Source: Euptelea pleiosperma (lineage: Eukaryota; Streptophyta; Magnoliopsida; Ranunculales; Eupteleaceae). Taken from it: DNA of 64,000 nucleotides. The stretch covers positions 32,204,863-32,268,862 of the forward strand of contig CM068553.1 in NCBI GenBank assembly GCA_035048495.1, written 5' to 3'. The first letter of the stretch is position 1. Every line of letters begins with the position of its first letter. The notes beneath the pieces are model-generated. The model was not told where the DNA came from. It did no database searches and saw only the letters and a program-made list of their open reading frames with translations. A program made the translations under genes and the position numbers. This document shows, in pieces, positions 13,961-23,202 of the stretch.

Positions 13961-16190
13961 TGGCAACCAAACCTCGTAACTTTACTCAAACTCTTCCATT
14001 ACTATTGTTTCAACACATTTGAAGTGTCTGAACAAGATTCGGGACAGTCGAAACAAGTTAGCTCCATCCATGCGTCAACGTCTCAAATTGGACTCAGTTT
14101 GTGTGTTACATTCCGAAGCCTATAACTTGTGACTTTGCCGCAACCGGACCTCGTAATTGGACTCAAACTCTTCCATTACTATTGTTTCAACATATTTGAA
14201 GTGTTGGAATCAGATTTGGGACAGTCGAAACAAGTTAGCTCCATCCGTGCGTCAACGTCTCAAATTGGACTCAGTTTGTGTGTTACATTCCAAAGCCTAT
14301 AAGTTGTGACATTTTCATAACCGAACCTCGTAATTGGACTCAAACTCTTCCATTACTATTGTTTCAACACATTTGAAGTGTTTGAACAAGATTCGGGACA
14401 GTCGAAACAAGTTAGCTCCATCCGTGCGTCAACGTCTCAAATTGGACTTAGTTTGTGTGTTACATTCCGAAGCCTATAACTTGGGACTTTGTCGCAACCA
14501 GACCTCGTAATTGGACTCAAACTATTTCATTACTAAATTTTCAACACATTTGATGTGTTGGAACCAGATTTGGGACAGTCAAAACAAGTTAGCTCCATCC
14601 GTGCGTGAACGTCTCAAATTTGACTCAGTTTGTGTGTTACATTCCAAAGCCTATAACTTGTAACTTTGTCGCAACCGAACCTCGTAACTTTACTCAAACT
14701 CTTCCATTACTATTGTTTCAACACATTTGAAGTGTTTGAACAATATTCGGGCCAGTCGAAACAAGTTACCTCCATCCGTGCGTCAACGTCTCAAATTGGA
14801 CTCAGTTTGTGTGTTACATTCCGAAGCCTATAACTTGGGACTTTGTCGCAACCGGACCTCGTAATTGGACTGAAACTATTTCATTACTATTGTTTCAACA
14901 CATTTGAAGTGTTGGGACAAGATTTGAGACAGTCGAAACAAGTTAGCTCCATTCATGCTTCAACGTCTCAAATTGGACTCAGTTTGTGTGTTACATTCCA
15001 AAGCCTATAACTTGTGACTTTGTCGCAACTGAACCTCGTAACTTTACTCAAACTCTTCCATTACTATTGTTTCAACACATTTGAAGTGTTTGAACAAGAT
15101 TCGGGACAGTCGAAACAAGTTAGCTCCATCCTTGCGTCAACGTCTCAAATTGGACTCAGTTTGTATGTTACATTCCAAAGCCTATAACTTGTGAGTTTGT
15201 CGCAACCAAACCTCGTAACTTTACTCAAACTCTTCCATTACTATTGTTTCAACACATTTGAAGTGTCCGAACAAGATTCGGGACAGTCGAAACAAGTTAG
15301 CTCCATCCGTGCGTCAACGTCTCAAATTGGACTCAGTTTGTGTGTTACATTCCGAAGCTTATAACTTGTGACTTTGTCGCAACCGGACCTCGTAATTGGA
15401 CTCGAACTTTTCCATTACTATTGTTTCAACATATTTGAAGTGTTGGAATAAGATTTGGGACAGTCGAAACAAGTTAGCTCCATCCGTGCATCAACGTCTC
15501 AAATTGGACTCAGTTTGTGTGTTACATTCCGAAGCCTATAACTTGTGACTTTGTCGCAACCGGACCTCGTAATTTGACTCAAACTCTTCCACTACTATTG
15601 TTTCAACACATTTGAAGTGTTGGAACAAGATTTGGGACAGTCAAAACAAGTTAGCTCCATCCGTGCGTCAACGTCTCAAATTGGACTCAGTTTGTGTGTT
15701 ACATTCCAAAGCCTATAACTTGTGACATTGTCGCAACCGAACCTCGTAACTTTACTCAAACTCTTCCATTACTATTGTTTCAACACATTTGAAGTATCTG
15801 AACAAGATTCGGGACAGTCGAAACAAGTTAGCTCCATCCGTGCGTCAACGTCTCAAATTGGACTCAGTTTGTGTGTTACATTCCGAAGCCTATAACTTGT
15901 GACTTTGTCGCAACCGGACCTCGTAATTGGACTCAAACTTTTCCATTACTATTGTTTAACCATATTTGAAGTGTTGGAATAAGATTTGGGACAGTCGAAA
16001 CAAGTTAGCTCCATCCGTGCGTCAACGTCTCAAATTGGACTCAGTTTGTGTGTTACATTCCGAAGCTGATAACTTGTGACTTTGTCGCTACCGGACCTCG
16101 TAATTGGACTCAAACTCTTCCACTACTATTGTTTCAACACATTTGAAGTGTTGGAACAAGATTTGGGACAGTCAAAACAAGTTAGCTCCA

Positions 16191-17150
16191 CTCTATTTTC
16201 TTGTATTTTTCCTACGGCGTAACACCATTATCTGGTTCTTTTTCTTTTTTTCGTATTTTTCTCTTTTTCTTGATATTTCTGAGACTGCTTAATTTCTTTT
16301 CAGCACTTTTTCATACTTTCTTTCCATATTTTGTTTTCTGCTTGAACCACTTTCTTTTCCTTTTGATTCTTCTTCTTTACTTTTTTTTTTTCACGGTACA
16401 CCCACATCAGTTATTCTTTTGTCTATCTCAAAAAATAAGGGTAGACAGTCATGCTTCGTAGCTGGACTGGATTTTTGGTTGATGGGTTTACAAAGAAAAG
16501 GCTTTTATAGAATGGCTCAAGGGGTTTCTAGTGAAGTATAATTCAGGTGAGTAAAAAGGCTGAATGGTTCAGAAAAATGGCCTAAATCATTTTCTAGGGT
16601 TTGCATTATCATGTATACTGTCTTGATTGGATATAGAGAAGGTTCTGTTGTAGTAATCCAATGTTGATGTCGTTCTGAGTTTTATGATCGAAGCAAAAGA
16701 TAATGAGATCTCTCAACGAATATTGCGGGCATGAAGAATAGTGAGTCATCTTGTGACTCAGAATTGTTGTATAACCCTCTGAAATGATTAAAGGCTCGAA
16801 AGCTCACTGGGTTAGGTCTCCACAATTATTCTCACAGGATCTCTAGAGTTTCCAAACTTAGGATGACTCTGATGTTGATAGTGTACAATTGTGCCGAATC
16901 TGAGTTTTTCTGAGTTTTCAAACCTGCTGTAGTCACGCTTGAATTGACTCAACGCTAACTTTAAACAAAAATTGACATCCTCAATACTGACTTAACGGAG
17001 GTTTTCAGCTAATCAAAGTCAGGGTATTTGACACATTTTTGAAATTCTAGAAAACTTTTGGAGAACATCGGAAATCACCCCAAAAACAAGAATTTTTTTT
17101 TTTTTTATATATATATATATATATCAAAAGGAATACATGAGTTTTGGTAA
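16191..17150 (-). other. 3' noncoding part of the retroelement, truncated at the satellite
   Basis: No credible coding region. The 16191-16400 stretch is strongly T-rich on the plus strand (A-rich in element sense). The middle has phrases such as CATTGAGCC-like CTTGAGCCATT, which I associate with the long 3' untranslated regions of plant Athila/Tat elements (memory, not tested). A small perfect hairpin, TGAGTCA - 5-nt loop - TGACTCA, lies at 16742-16760. The region ends against the satellite without a terminal CA, so the rest of the 3' region and the 3' LTR are missing. Confidence 0.5.
17093..17124. repeat. poly-T plus (AT)n microsatellite
   Basis: Fourteen T residues (17093-17106) are followed directly by nine AT dinucleotides (17107-17124). 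This simple repeat lies just downstream, in element sense, of the G-tract. Its length is likely polymorphic. Confidence 0.9.
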
Positions 17151-17153
17151 ATA

Positions 17154-17191
17154 CCCACCCCCAACCAAAATATAGCACCGTCCTCGGTGCT
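17154..17191 (-). promoter_or_regulatory. stem-loop followed by polypurine-like G tract
   Basis: On the minus strand the bases 17191-17174 read AGCACCG-AGGA-CGGTGCT, a perfect 7-bp stem with a 4-nt loop. Eight bases later comes GGTTGGGGGTGGG (17166-17154). Plant Athila/Tat elements commonly carry a 'GAGGAC' palindrome followed by a G-rich tract near the end of their coding region or before the 3' LTR (established only from memory of such sequences). The tract could be the polypurine primer for plus-strand synthesis, but the long noncoding sequence after it and the missing 3' LTR prevent confirmation. Confidence 0.45.
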
Positions 17192-17520
17192 CATGACCGG
17201 GACATAAAATGATAAAAATTCAGTGATGATGATGCAAAAGTTCAGGAAGGATGTTACCAAGTCGGTAGAAACTCGACAGTGTTTGGTACCTGATGATCGG
17301 GAGAATGAATGTACCTATATTTCCAGAGATATAACAGTAATAACAAATGCATGAGACTCATGTACTCTAGGAATACCGGAATTGCCTTTCTGAAAGCGCT
17401 AAGTTTTACGTCTTCAGCCAGACATGATGGGGGTATATCAAGTACCCCCAACCAGGATAAAACTCATGGAGACTGAGTGAATCTGCAGTCTTCCTGACAC
17501 CTAAGGTGGAATAGAGACAA
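17192..17520 (-). other. spacer between broken reading frame and stem-loop
   Basis: About 330 bp without a supportable gene. In element sense it contains GACGTAAAACTTAGCGC, which resembles the short conserved string following the pol region in Athila-type elements. If that is right, the gag-like frame here is joined directly to sequence that normally lies beyond pol, which would fit internal loss of the polymerase region. A 65-codon frame (17451-17254) has no recognisable features. Confidence 0.35.
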
Positions 17521-19365
17521 CTATCCTATCCCTTGTCTAGGTATACCTGTGTAGAACAGGTCTTTCTCAGTGTAGACTGAGAGAAGGGCATTGAGCTCTC
17601 TAAGCAGCCCTACAAAAGTGTGTAGTTGAGTAGGGAGGGAATGAAGCTTCTCAGTAAAAACTGAGAGGACAGGAGTAGGAGTGGGTTCTTTGAGCAGACC
17701 CGCAAAAACATTTAGTTCAGCGGGGAGGGATAGAAGCTTCTCAGTAAAGACTGAGAGGGGAGTAGTAGTGGGTTCTCTGACCGTGGTTAGCAGAGCCGCA
17801 AACTCATTGAGTTTTGTGGGAATGTATCTGAATGGAGCAGACTCCTGCAGATCAGTAATACCAGAAATGTTGGACTCCGAGATGAAGTCAGACTCACAGT
17901 GTTCATGACACTTGGATAAGTTATCTTTGGGAGAGTCCTGAATTAGACTCTCTACGACACACGGGTCGTCGATAATATCGATGTAGGGTGACGGGTGAAA
18001 ACTGTTGACCTCTCCCTCGATGTTTCCTAATTTTATAGAGATGTTCCAATCCCTACATTCAATATGTTCCTCCTCGGTGGGGATTGGTAGGTCCAGGACA
18101 GCGGGAGGCCCATTTTCTAGATACGGCTCTATGGTGGAAATGTCTGCAACTAGTGCAGAGGTAGAATCATCAGAGATAGAGATGGAACTGAGTTCCTCTG
18201 GGCTCGGTCTAGAAGTTGGTGTTGTTAAGGGCACCAAAGATTGAGAATCGGGTTTATCACTGTTGTTGCACAATCCAAGGGAGGTGGGGAGGAACGGTAG
18301 ATCAATGACAGTTGGGATCCTACGATCGAGACACAGCTCAGTGTCATGGAGATCGACATCAGGGTCAGTAGAGGGAGAGTGAGAAATAGGTTGCTCTGAG
18401 GTAGGTTCAAGAGTTGGTGCTATTAAAGGCACCGAAGAAGGAAACACTGGCTCCTCAATAATCTGGCTCGATCTAGGGGTGGGTACAACTTCTATTTCTT
18501 CCTCACAATGGTGGTACTGGGTCCAATTGTGCGGCTCCTCATTATAGACAGTGGCCATATCATTCTCCTCAGGATAGGCTATTGGTGGACTAGTGAAGTT
18601 GACTTCCTCTCTCTCATTTTCTAATTGAACTAGACGTTGCTCGAAGCTCTCCATAGAGTGCTGTTGTTGGTGCTCTAGACTTTGGAAATATTGTTGTTGC
18701 TGGGCAATGTACTGAGAGAGAAGGTCCTCTAGACCGGGTGTAGTAGCCAACGGAGGTGGTTCAGCCAAGGGGAGCTGAGGTGCCAACTCGTGATTGTAGT
18801 CCGATTGGGTATGAAAGTTGTAAGGCAAAGTGGAGTCTAGGACTAGTTGCTGACTCTAAAAATCCTGAGGGGCCCACTGTTGATCAGAATAGTCATTCTG
18901 TGGATATGACGGGTACTGGGATTGCGAGTATTGCCAGTCATACTCTCCATTGGGTTGATGGAACCCGGAAGGATAATTATCCTACGGTAGTTGCTGCGGG
19001 AGGGCAGACTGTTCCCAACCAAAGTTATGGTGACTCCTATTATCCGGATAATAAGTGTTGTCATAGGAGGTCTGCATTGGAGATGGAAAGGTACAGACAT
19101 CTTGCTGGATAGGAGGGTAATATCCTACAGACTGGGAATGGTACACAGGTTGCTGGACTGCGGCACGAAGGGCAGAGACTGAATTTTTAAGCTCTTGGAG
19201 TACAGAATTGTACTCCAGATCTCGGTGATTATCATACCCTGTAGAAGTGTGGGAGACTGGAGTATCATGATGATACGCAGAATTGTCATACCATTGTTGA
19301 GAGTGATCACCTCGATTCTCACAGAAACTGTAGTAGGTCTCATACAGAGGCCGTTCATCTGCCAT
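17521..19365 (-). pseudogene. gag-like or ORF1-like retroelement frame with two in-frame stops
   Basis: One frame of 615 codons runs from ATG at 19365 to the stop at 17521, interrupted by TAG at 18984-18982 (after residue 127) and TAG at 18858-18856 (after 41 more residues). The pieces are in the same frame and of like composition, so they are one former protein. The N-terminal ~200 residues are rich in Tyr, Gln, Ser, His and Asn. Next comes a Gln-rich, probably coiled-coil segment (IAQQQQYFQSLEHQQQHS, then a heptad-like stretch ending QLENEREEV). A long acidic, Pro/Ser/Thr-rich, apparently disordered region follows. The last ~100 residues hold three 28-30-residue repeats. There is no CCHC zinc knuckle, protease or polymerase motif. 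Position after the LTR leader suggests gag, or the extra ORF1 that Ogre/Tat elements carry before gag; I do not recognise the family. The 435-codon downstream part has no good ATG near its beginning (TTG at 18828). Confidence 0.6.
17560..17830 (-). repeat. three coding tandem repeats of 28-30 residues
   Basis: Within the C-terminal part of the broken frame, the anchor TCTCAGT..ACTGAGAG recurs at 17565, 17649 and 17739, spacings of 84 and 90 bp, both multiples of three. In protein the repeated unit is of the form LPxxLxxFxGLL-(EPTPTP)-LSVFTEKL. The alternating hydrophobic pattern suggests a short amphipathic helix and a loop. The repeat is a minisatellite-like expansion that kept the frame open. 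Confidence 0.8.
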
Positions 19366-20267
19366 TAGAGGCGATAGAGGGGTACGGTGGACTAACTCTC
19401 AGATCGAGTCAGTAAAAGGTTAGGACAGGTCCAACCGGGCTTCTACTTGAAAAAGCAAGCCCAAGATTTGGCAAAAAGTTGCCAAAAGGAGATACTGGAG
19501 TAGTGATTCTAAATGATGCACACCAAGCACAGATAATCATATTCTAAACAATCAGGATATATTTTAGGCATTATCTTGTTAGTTTTGGGGTTAGAGTAGA
19601 TTATGACAGTGGGCGGACCACTGGTTTATCTTTTAGCCACCGGACTAACTATATGCACTCAGAGGTTCTCACCAGGCTACACTCTTCAGAGCGAATCCTT
19701 TAGTACTAACTTTAGTCAACAACAAGGCAATCCGAAGCCTAGACAAACGTGCGGCACAATGGCTGTCTTAAGTACGTCCCAGACTAACCGGATTGGTCAA
19801 GTGTATAAGAAGAGTGTTCCCTCGGGTTAAGCTAGGGTTGGTGAGTGTTCCTAGTCCACACGCAACTAACCGCCGAATAGTCCAAGATGCCACGTCGAGC
19901 TCAGTGTACTTGAGTAGCAGGGACTTATGGGTGTGTTAGACAATAGGGACCCGCGCTCGTGGTCTTATTTTGATTGGATGTTAAGCGGGTTCGCTTTGTG
20001 TGAATTTTTCCTCGAACACCGGGCTAATTGGCTCTACTTCTTGATTCTTTTTATTAGAGATGGATCCTGGGGATCAATTTCAGCTGGAATGATGAGGTGG
20101 GTGATGAAATCCCACCAGTTTCAATTTTGGAGCTGGGGCTGCTCTCTTAGAGTTGATTGATTAACGGCCACGCCACGCAAGTCGAATAATATGTATGCGA
20201 AAGTAAATAGACAAGCGGCAATGATTCACCCAAATTACTCTGTATCGCACTCAAGGCGAGGATAGAG
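19366..20267 (-). other. untranslated leader of the retroelement
   Basis: About 900 bp between the candidate primer-binding region and the first ATG of the gag-like frame. Frames on either strand are short (77 codons or fewer) and have no recognisable motif. A second CCACGCCACG string, like that at the primer-site candidate, occurs at 20168-20177. Long leaders are usual in Tat and Athila elements. Confidence 0.4.
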
Positions 20268-20275
20268 ACTTACCT
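20268..20275 (-). other. consensus 5' splice-site match AG|GTAAGT
   Basis: On the minus strand 20275-20268 reads AGGTAAGT, a full match to the plant donor consensus, lying in the leader upstream of the gag-like ATG. Possible acceptors (pyrimidine stretches ending in CAG, e.g. TCATCATTCCAG) lie between it and the ATG. A spliced leader is possible, but a single 8-bp match is expected by chance at this scale. Confidence 0.25.
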
Positions 20276-20301
20276 CCCGTGGGCCACGCCACGGGGTCGC
20301 C
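20276..20301 (-). other. candidate primer-binding region with hairpin
   Basis: Minus-strand GGCGACCCCGTGGCG (from 20301) resembles the GGCGACTCCGCTGGGG primer-binding type seen in several plant Ty3 elements. It differs at several positions and lacks the expected leading T. The plus-strand bases form an inverted repeat, CCCGTGG (20276-20282) and CCACGGG (20289-20295), with a 6-nt loop. If correct, this marks the inner end of the 5' LTR, about 4.2 kb from its TG end. No second LTR is available to test it. Confidence 0.3.
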
Positions 20302-20499
20302 GCCGTGGGTTAGGGAGGGGTATCCTAATGGGCTTTGGCCCGACTCCACCTCTTTGAGCTTTCGCTCCCTACCCACACTGGATCGTGTTCCTGTAGAAAT
20401 AGTTAGATCGCAAGGTCTAGGTATTTGGGATTCTATTTGGAAGATCCTTGCCTTTTTAGGGTTCACAGAACAAGCACTGGATTTAGGCAAGTTTTTGAA

Positions 20500-20900
20500 T
20501 TAATTTCCAAGTTCGAAATGGGTTAAAATTTAGGAATTCCCAGATTGGAAAATACCTAGATTGGAAAGTTTCCCGAACGGTGGAGATCTTCCAAGAAAGA
20601 TTTGATTGCGAGATCCCTTACAATTTTGAAAAATTTCCCAAAATTGAAATTCTGCTAGATTTGGGGTGTTTCCTTTTGCAGACTTTTCCAAATTCGGAAG
20701 ATTTCTAAAGATAGAAATTCTTCTAAAGAGGAAACTTCTAAGAGGGGAAACCCTAATTAAGCAGAGTTTCAAGATTTTGGAATCTTTCCAAAAATCGCAA
20801 ATCCTTGATTGGTGATTTCTAAAAATTTGCAGAATATAAAACCCTAATTTTTTTGAATTTTGATTTTATTATTTTTTTGGTAATTTCCACTTAATCTAGG
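20500..20900. other. AT-rich low-complexity stretch
   Basis: This segment is packed with short degenerate strings such as AGATTGGAAA, GAAATTCT and GATTTCTAAA in alternating purine-rich and pyrimidine-rich runs. No gene or clean tandem period was found. It falls in the transcribed part of the putative LTR. Confidence 0.4.
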
Positions 20901-21539
20901 GTTTCTAAAACACCCTAGAACAAGATCTAGCAGTTATATGGAAAGCAGTAAAATTCTTAAATTATTACAAATTGCACTCGGCCTTCCGAGGCATTAAAAA
21001 TAGTAATTTAAAAATTGCTAAAAATCACTAAAAACCAAAAATAGAAAGTTTCCCGAAAAGGTCAGGCTGTCCAAATTGAGCAGCTTTTCGCTTCAGCAAC
21101 TTTCCAATTCCGTCTTTACGTCCTTTTTTGCATTCCTGAACACCCGAGCGGCAGCAGCGCCATTTGAAAGTAGGATTTTTCCGCGTCGTTGGTTACGAAA
21201 ACCCTAACTTCAACACATTTTTAATTAATCCAAAACTTTTAACCTGTAAAATGAGCAATTTTGCACAATGGCTTGTGTCGGATGTCGATCCGCACTCGGG
21301 ATTAGTCGGATTAACGCGAATAAGAACATAAAATGATGAATTTTTCTCAGAAAAGCATGGAGGGGTGAGAATGGTGAGATGGATTTTTAAAACAGGATTT
21401 TGTGATTTTTAGAGAGAGGAACTACCGCAATGAATAAAAGCATAAAAGAAATTAAGGAAACAAACTGCTAATTAAATTCATTAATCTGAAAAATTCTTAC
21501 AAGGCTTGAATTAAATTATGCAATAATCAAAACTACACT

Positions 21540-21760
21540 AGAAAGCGAATAGAGAGACTAGTAAGGGAGAGAAGCTAGTGAGAGAAACAGGAGATTTAGA
21601 GAGAGAAAATTAAAACTACAAGATTTTTTTGAAAAAGAAATGGATGGAGAGAGATGAATTGAGAGAAAGACAATCTAGAGAGAGAAATCAAGAATAGGAG
21701 AGAGAAAATAGAGAGATAAAGTGAGGAAGTAGAGAGAGAAACTAACCTCACCGTGGGGAA
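21540..21760 (-). promoter_or_regulatory. CT-rich leader downstream of TATA box
   Basis: The plus strand is dense in GAGAGA strings, so the element-sense RNA would begin with a CT-rich leader (TCTCTCTC runs). It starts about 20 bp downstream of the TATA box, where CT-rich 'Y-patch' sequence is common in plant promoters. It supports reading 21777-21783 as a real core promoter. Confidence 0.5.
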
Positions 21761-21776
21761 CTCACCGGAGATCTAC

Positions 21777-21783
21777 TATATAT
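21777..21783 (-). promoter_or_regulatory. TATA box of the putative LTR promoter
   Basis: Minus strand reads CCCATATATAGTAG, a good plant TATA box. Transcription would start about 25-32 bp downstream, near 21745-21752, at the edge of the CT-rich leader. This would divide the LTR into a U3 of about 2.7 kb and R-U5 of about 1.4 kb. Confidence 0.45.
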
Positions 21784-22252
21784 GGGGGATCGCATGGACA
21801 TGATCGGCCAAGTGTGGAAGTGGTTGATCAGCCAATCGGTGAGAAGCATGGTGGGGAGAAGATGCGTGATGGTGGCGAAGTGGTGGTTGCAACTCACGGT
21901 GTGGTGATGGTGGCTAGAGAGTGGTTATGAAGGAGGCATACCTGCAGCTGCACCGTTGGATGCTTGAAGGATGAAGAAAAGACTGTGGGGACAACGGCCA
22001 ATGGATGAGCCGTTGATGAGTGTTGTAGTTGACTGTGGGTGCTTGGAGAGGTGCCCGAACCGTGAGAGAGTAAGCACTGCAAGCTGTAGATGGGGAGAAT
22101 GGCCAAGTTGCAGGCGTGCTAGAAGGTGGGATGAATGAGGAGGCTGATAGCCTGTGGGAAATTTGCAGATGCAGCAGCGTTGTTGATCTGGACGGTGGTC
22201 TCGCAGGGTGAAAATAGTAGAAACGATGGAAAGGGTTGAAGGGAACAAGATG

Positions 22253-22925
22253 ACGGCCTGCAAGAGTTGCAGGCCGTTACTTTGCAAGTTGAAAGGGTGG
22301 AGACGTGGAGGTGTTTGAGGCGCTATTGGAGAGGGTGGTGCTCCGGTAAGAGTTGCAGGTCTTACCGGTGGCTGTCACAGGTGAGATGGTGTGGTGGTTG
22401 TGCTAGAGCGTGGAGATCAGCAGGCTGTGATGGAGGTAGTGGTGCTGCCCACAGGTGCAGGCGGTGTGCAGCTAGCTGTGGAGGAAGGGAGGCGCTAGGG
22501 GAATGTGGTTGCTGGCGCTGGACGGTGCAAGGAGGGGACGGAACCCACCGTTCTTTTCTTTTTTTTTTATTTCTTTTTCTGGTTTTGATGAGAGAGGCGA
22601 GGGCGAAGCGGTAAATGGTAGCTTGGGTGCCGTCTGTTGGAATGGTACTAGGTGCAGCAGGTTACAGCAGCGGTAACGGAGGTTTCCGGCGAGCTTCTCG
22701 CCGTAGAAGACGACCGGAGTTGCACCTGCAACTCCGGTGGAATTAAAGGAGAAGAAGAAGAAGAAGACTGAGGATAAGAAGAAGAAGAAAACGAAGAGGA
22801 AGAAGAAGAAAACGAAGAGGAAGAAGAAGGATAGGAGGAGATGGGGAGAAGCTAACCGTTGCCTGCTGTGAAGAGGACGGTGGTGGAGCACGGTTCGCCG
22901 GCCGGAGTTGCAGACCTGCAACTCC
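22253..22925. repeat. family of four hairpins built on GAGTTGCAG
   Basis: Four inverted repeats share the core GAGTTGCA/TGCAACTC. They are: 22253-22277, arms ACGGCCTGCAA / TTGCAGGCCGT, 3-nt loop; 22343-22368, arms CCGGTAAGA / TCTTACCGG, with the core inside an 8-nt loop; 22713-22738, arms ACCGGAGTTGCA / TGCAACTCCGGT, 2-nt loop; 22904-22925, arms GGAGTTGCAG / CTGCAACTCC, 2-nt loop. All arms are perfect. They lie in the U3 part of the putative LTR. Role unknown. Confidence 0.75.
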
Positions 22926-23062
22926 AGCAAAAGAAGAAGAAAACGAAGAAGAAGAAGAGGAGGAGGAAGAGGAGAAGAAGAAGAAGAAGAAGAAGAAGAA
23001 GAAGGAGGAGGAGAAGAAGAAGAAGAAGAAGAAGAAGAAGAAGAAGAAGAAGGAGAAGGAGG
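22748..23062. repeat. GAA/GGA purine-rich microsatellite
   Basis: The plus strand is dominated by GAA and GGA triplets in two parts, 22748-22840 and 22931-23062. The stretch 22945-23062 (118 bases) contains no pyrimidine at all on the plus strand. It generates long spurious poly-Arg, poly-Glu, poly-Ser and poly-Leu frames in all registers, none of which should be taken as genes. Confidence 0.92.
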
Positions 23063-23202
23063 CGCTCCACTCCTCTCCGGCGATGGCACGCCGGAGGAGA
23101 AGAAGAAGGGGAAGGGGAAGAGGAGGAAAGGGTGTCCGAGCGGGGGCGGAAGAAGAGGAAGTCGAAGGGTTTTTAACCCCTCTCCTCAAGTAGAAACCGT
23201 GG

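Larger units (their letters stand above)
1..16190 (+). repeat. 177-bp satellite array, left block
   Basis: Head-to-tail array of a 177-bp monomer; taking AAACTCTTCC as phase 1, monomers begin at 1, 178, 355 and so on to 16112, giving 91 full copies plus a 79-bp partial copy. Nearly every copy carries the block CAAGTTAGCTCCATCC (phase about 67-82) followed by GCGTCAACGTCTCAAATTGG. Variation is concentrated at recurring sites: CCGAAGCC or CCAAAGCC, TTGTGAC or TTGGGAC, GATTCGGG or GATTTGGG, and TTTGTCGCAAC or ATTTTCGTAAC. All copies face the same way. The length is in the 150-180 bp range usual for plant centromeric satellites (established knowledge); centromere function here is inference. Short open frames inside it are only satellite translation. 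Confidence 0.97.

Noticed and set aside
1..16190. CRISPR array
   Set aside because: Copies abut with no unique spacers, units are 177 bp, and the context is a plant-type genome.
16104..16461. Frames of 62 and 86 codons over the left junction
   Set aside because: One is satellite running into the retroelement, the other is Phe-rich translation of a T-rich stretch.
17254..17451. 65-codon minus-strand frame with a Leu-rich middle
   Set aside because: Short, in the spacer near the 3' end of the element, no family recognised; the leucine stretch is too short to argue for a membrane protein.
17681..19358. Other frames on both strands at 17681-17908, 18005-18244, 18225-18410, 18756-19112, 18843-19100, 18991-19182 and 19125-19358
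   Set aside because: Shadows of the longer broken minus-strand frame; none has a recognisable motif.
20251..20772. Frames of 74-80 codons around the primer-site candidate and in the AT-rich stretch
   Set aside because: Low-complexity or overlapping on both strands without domain or codon support.
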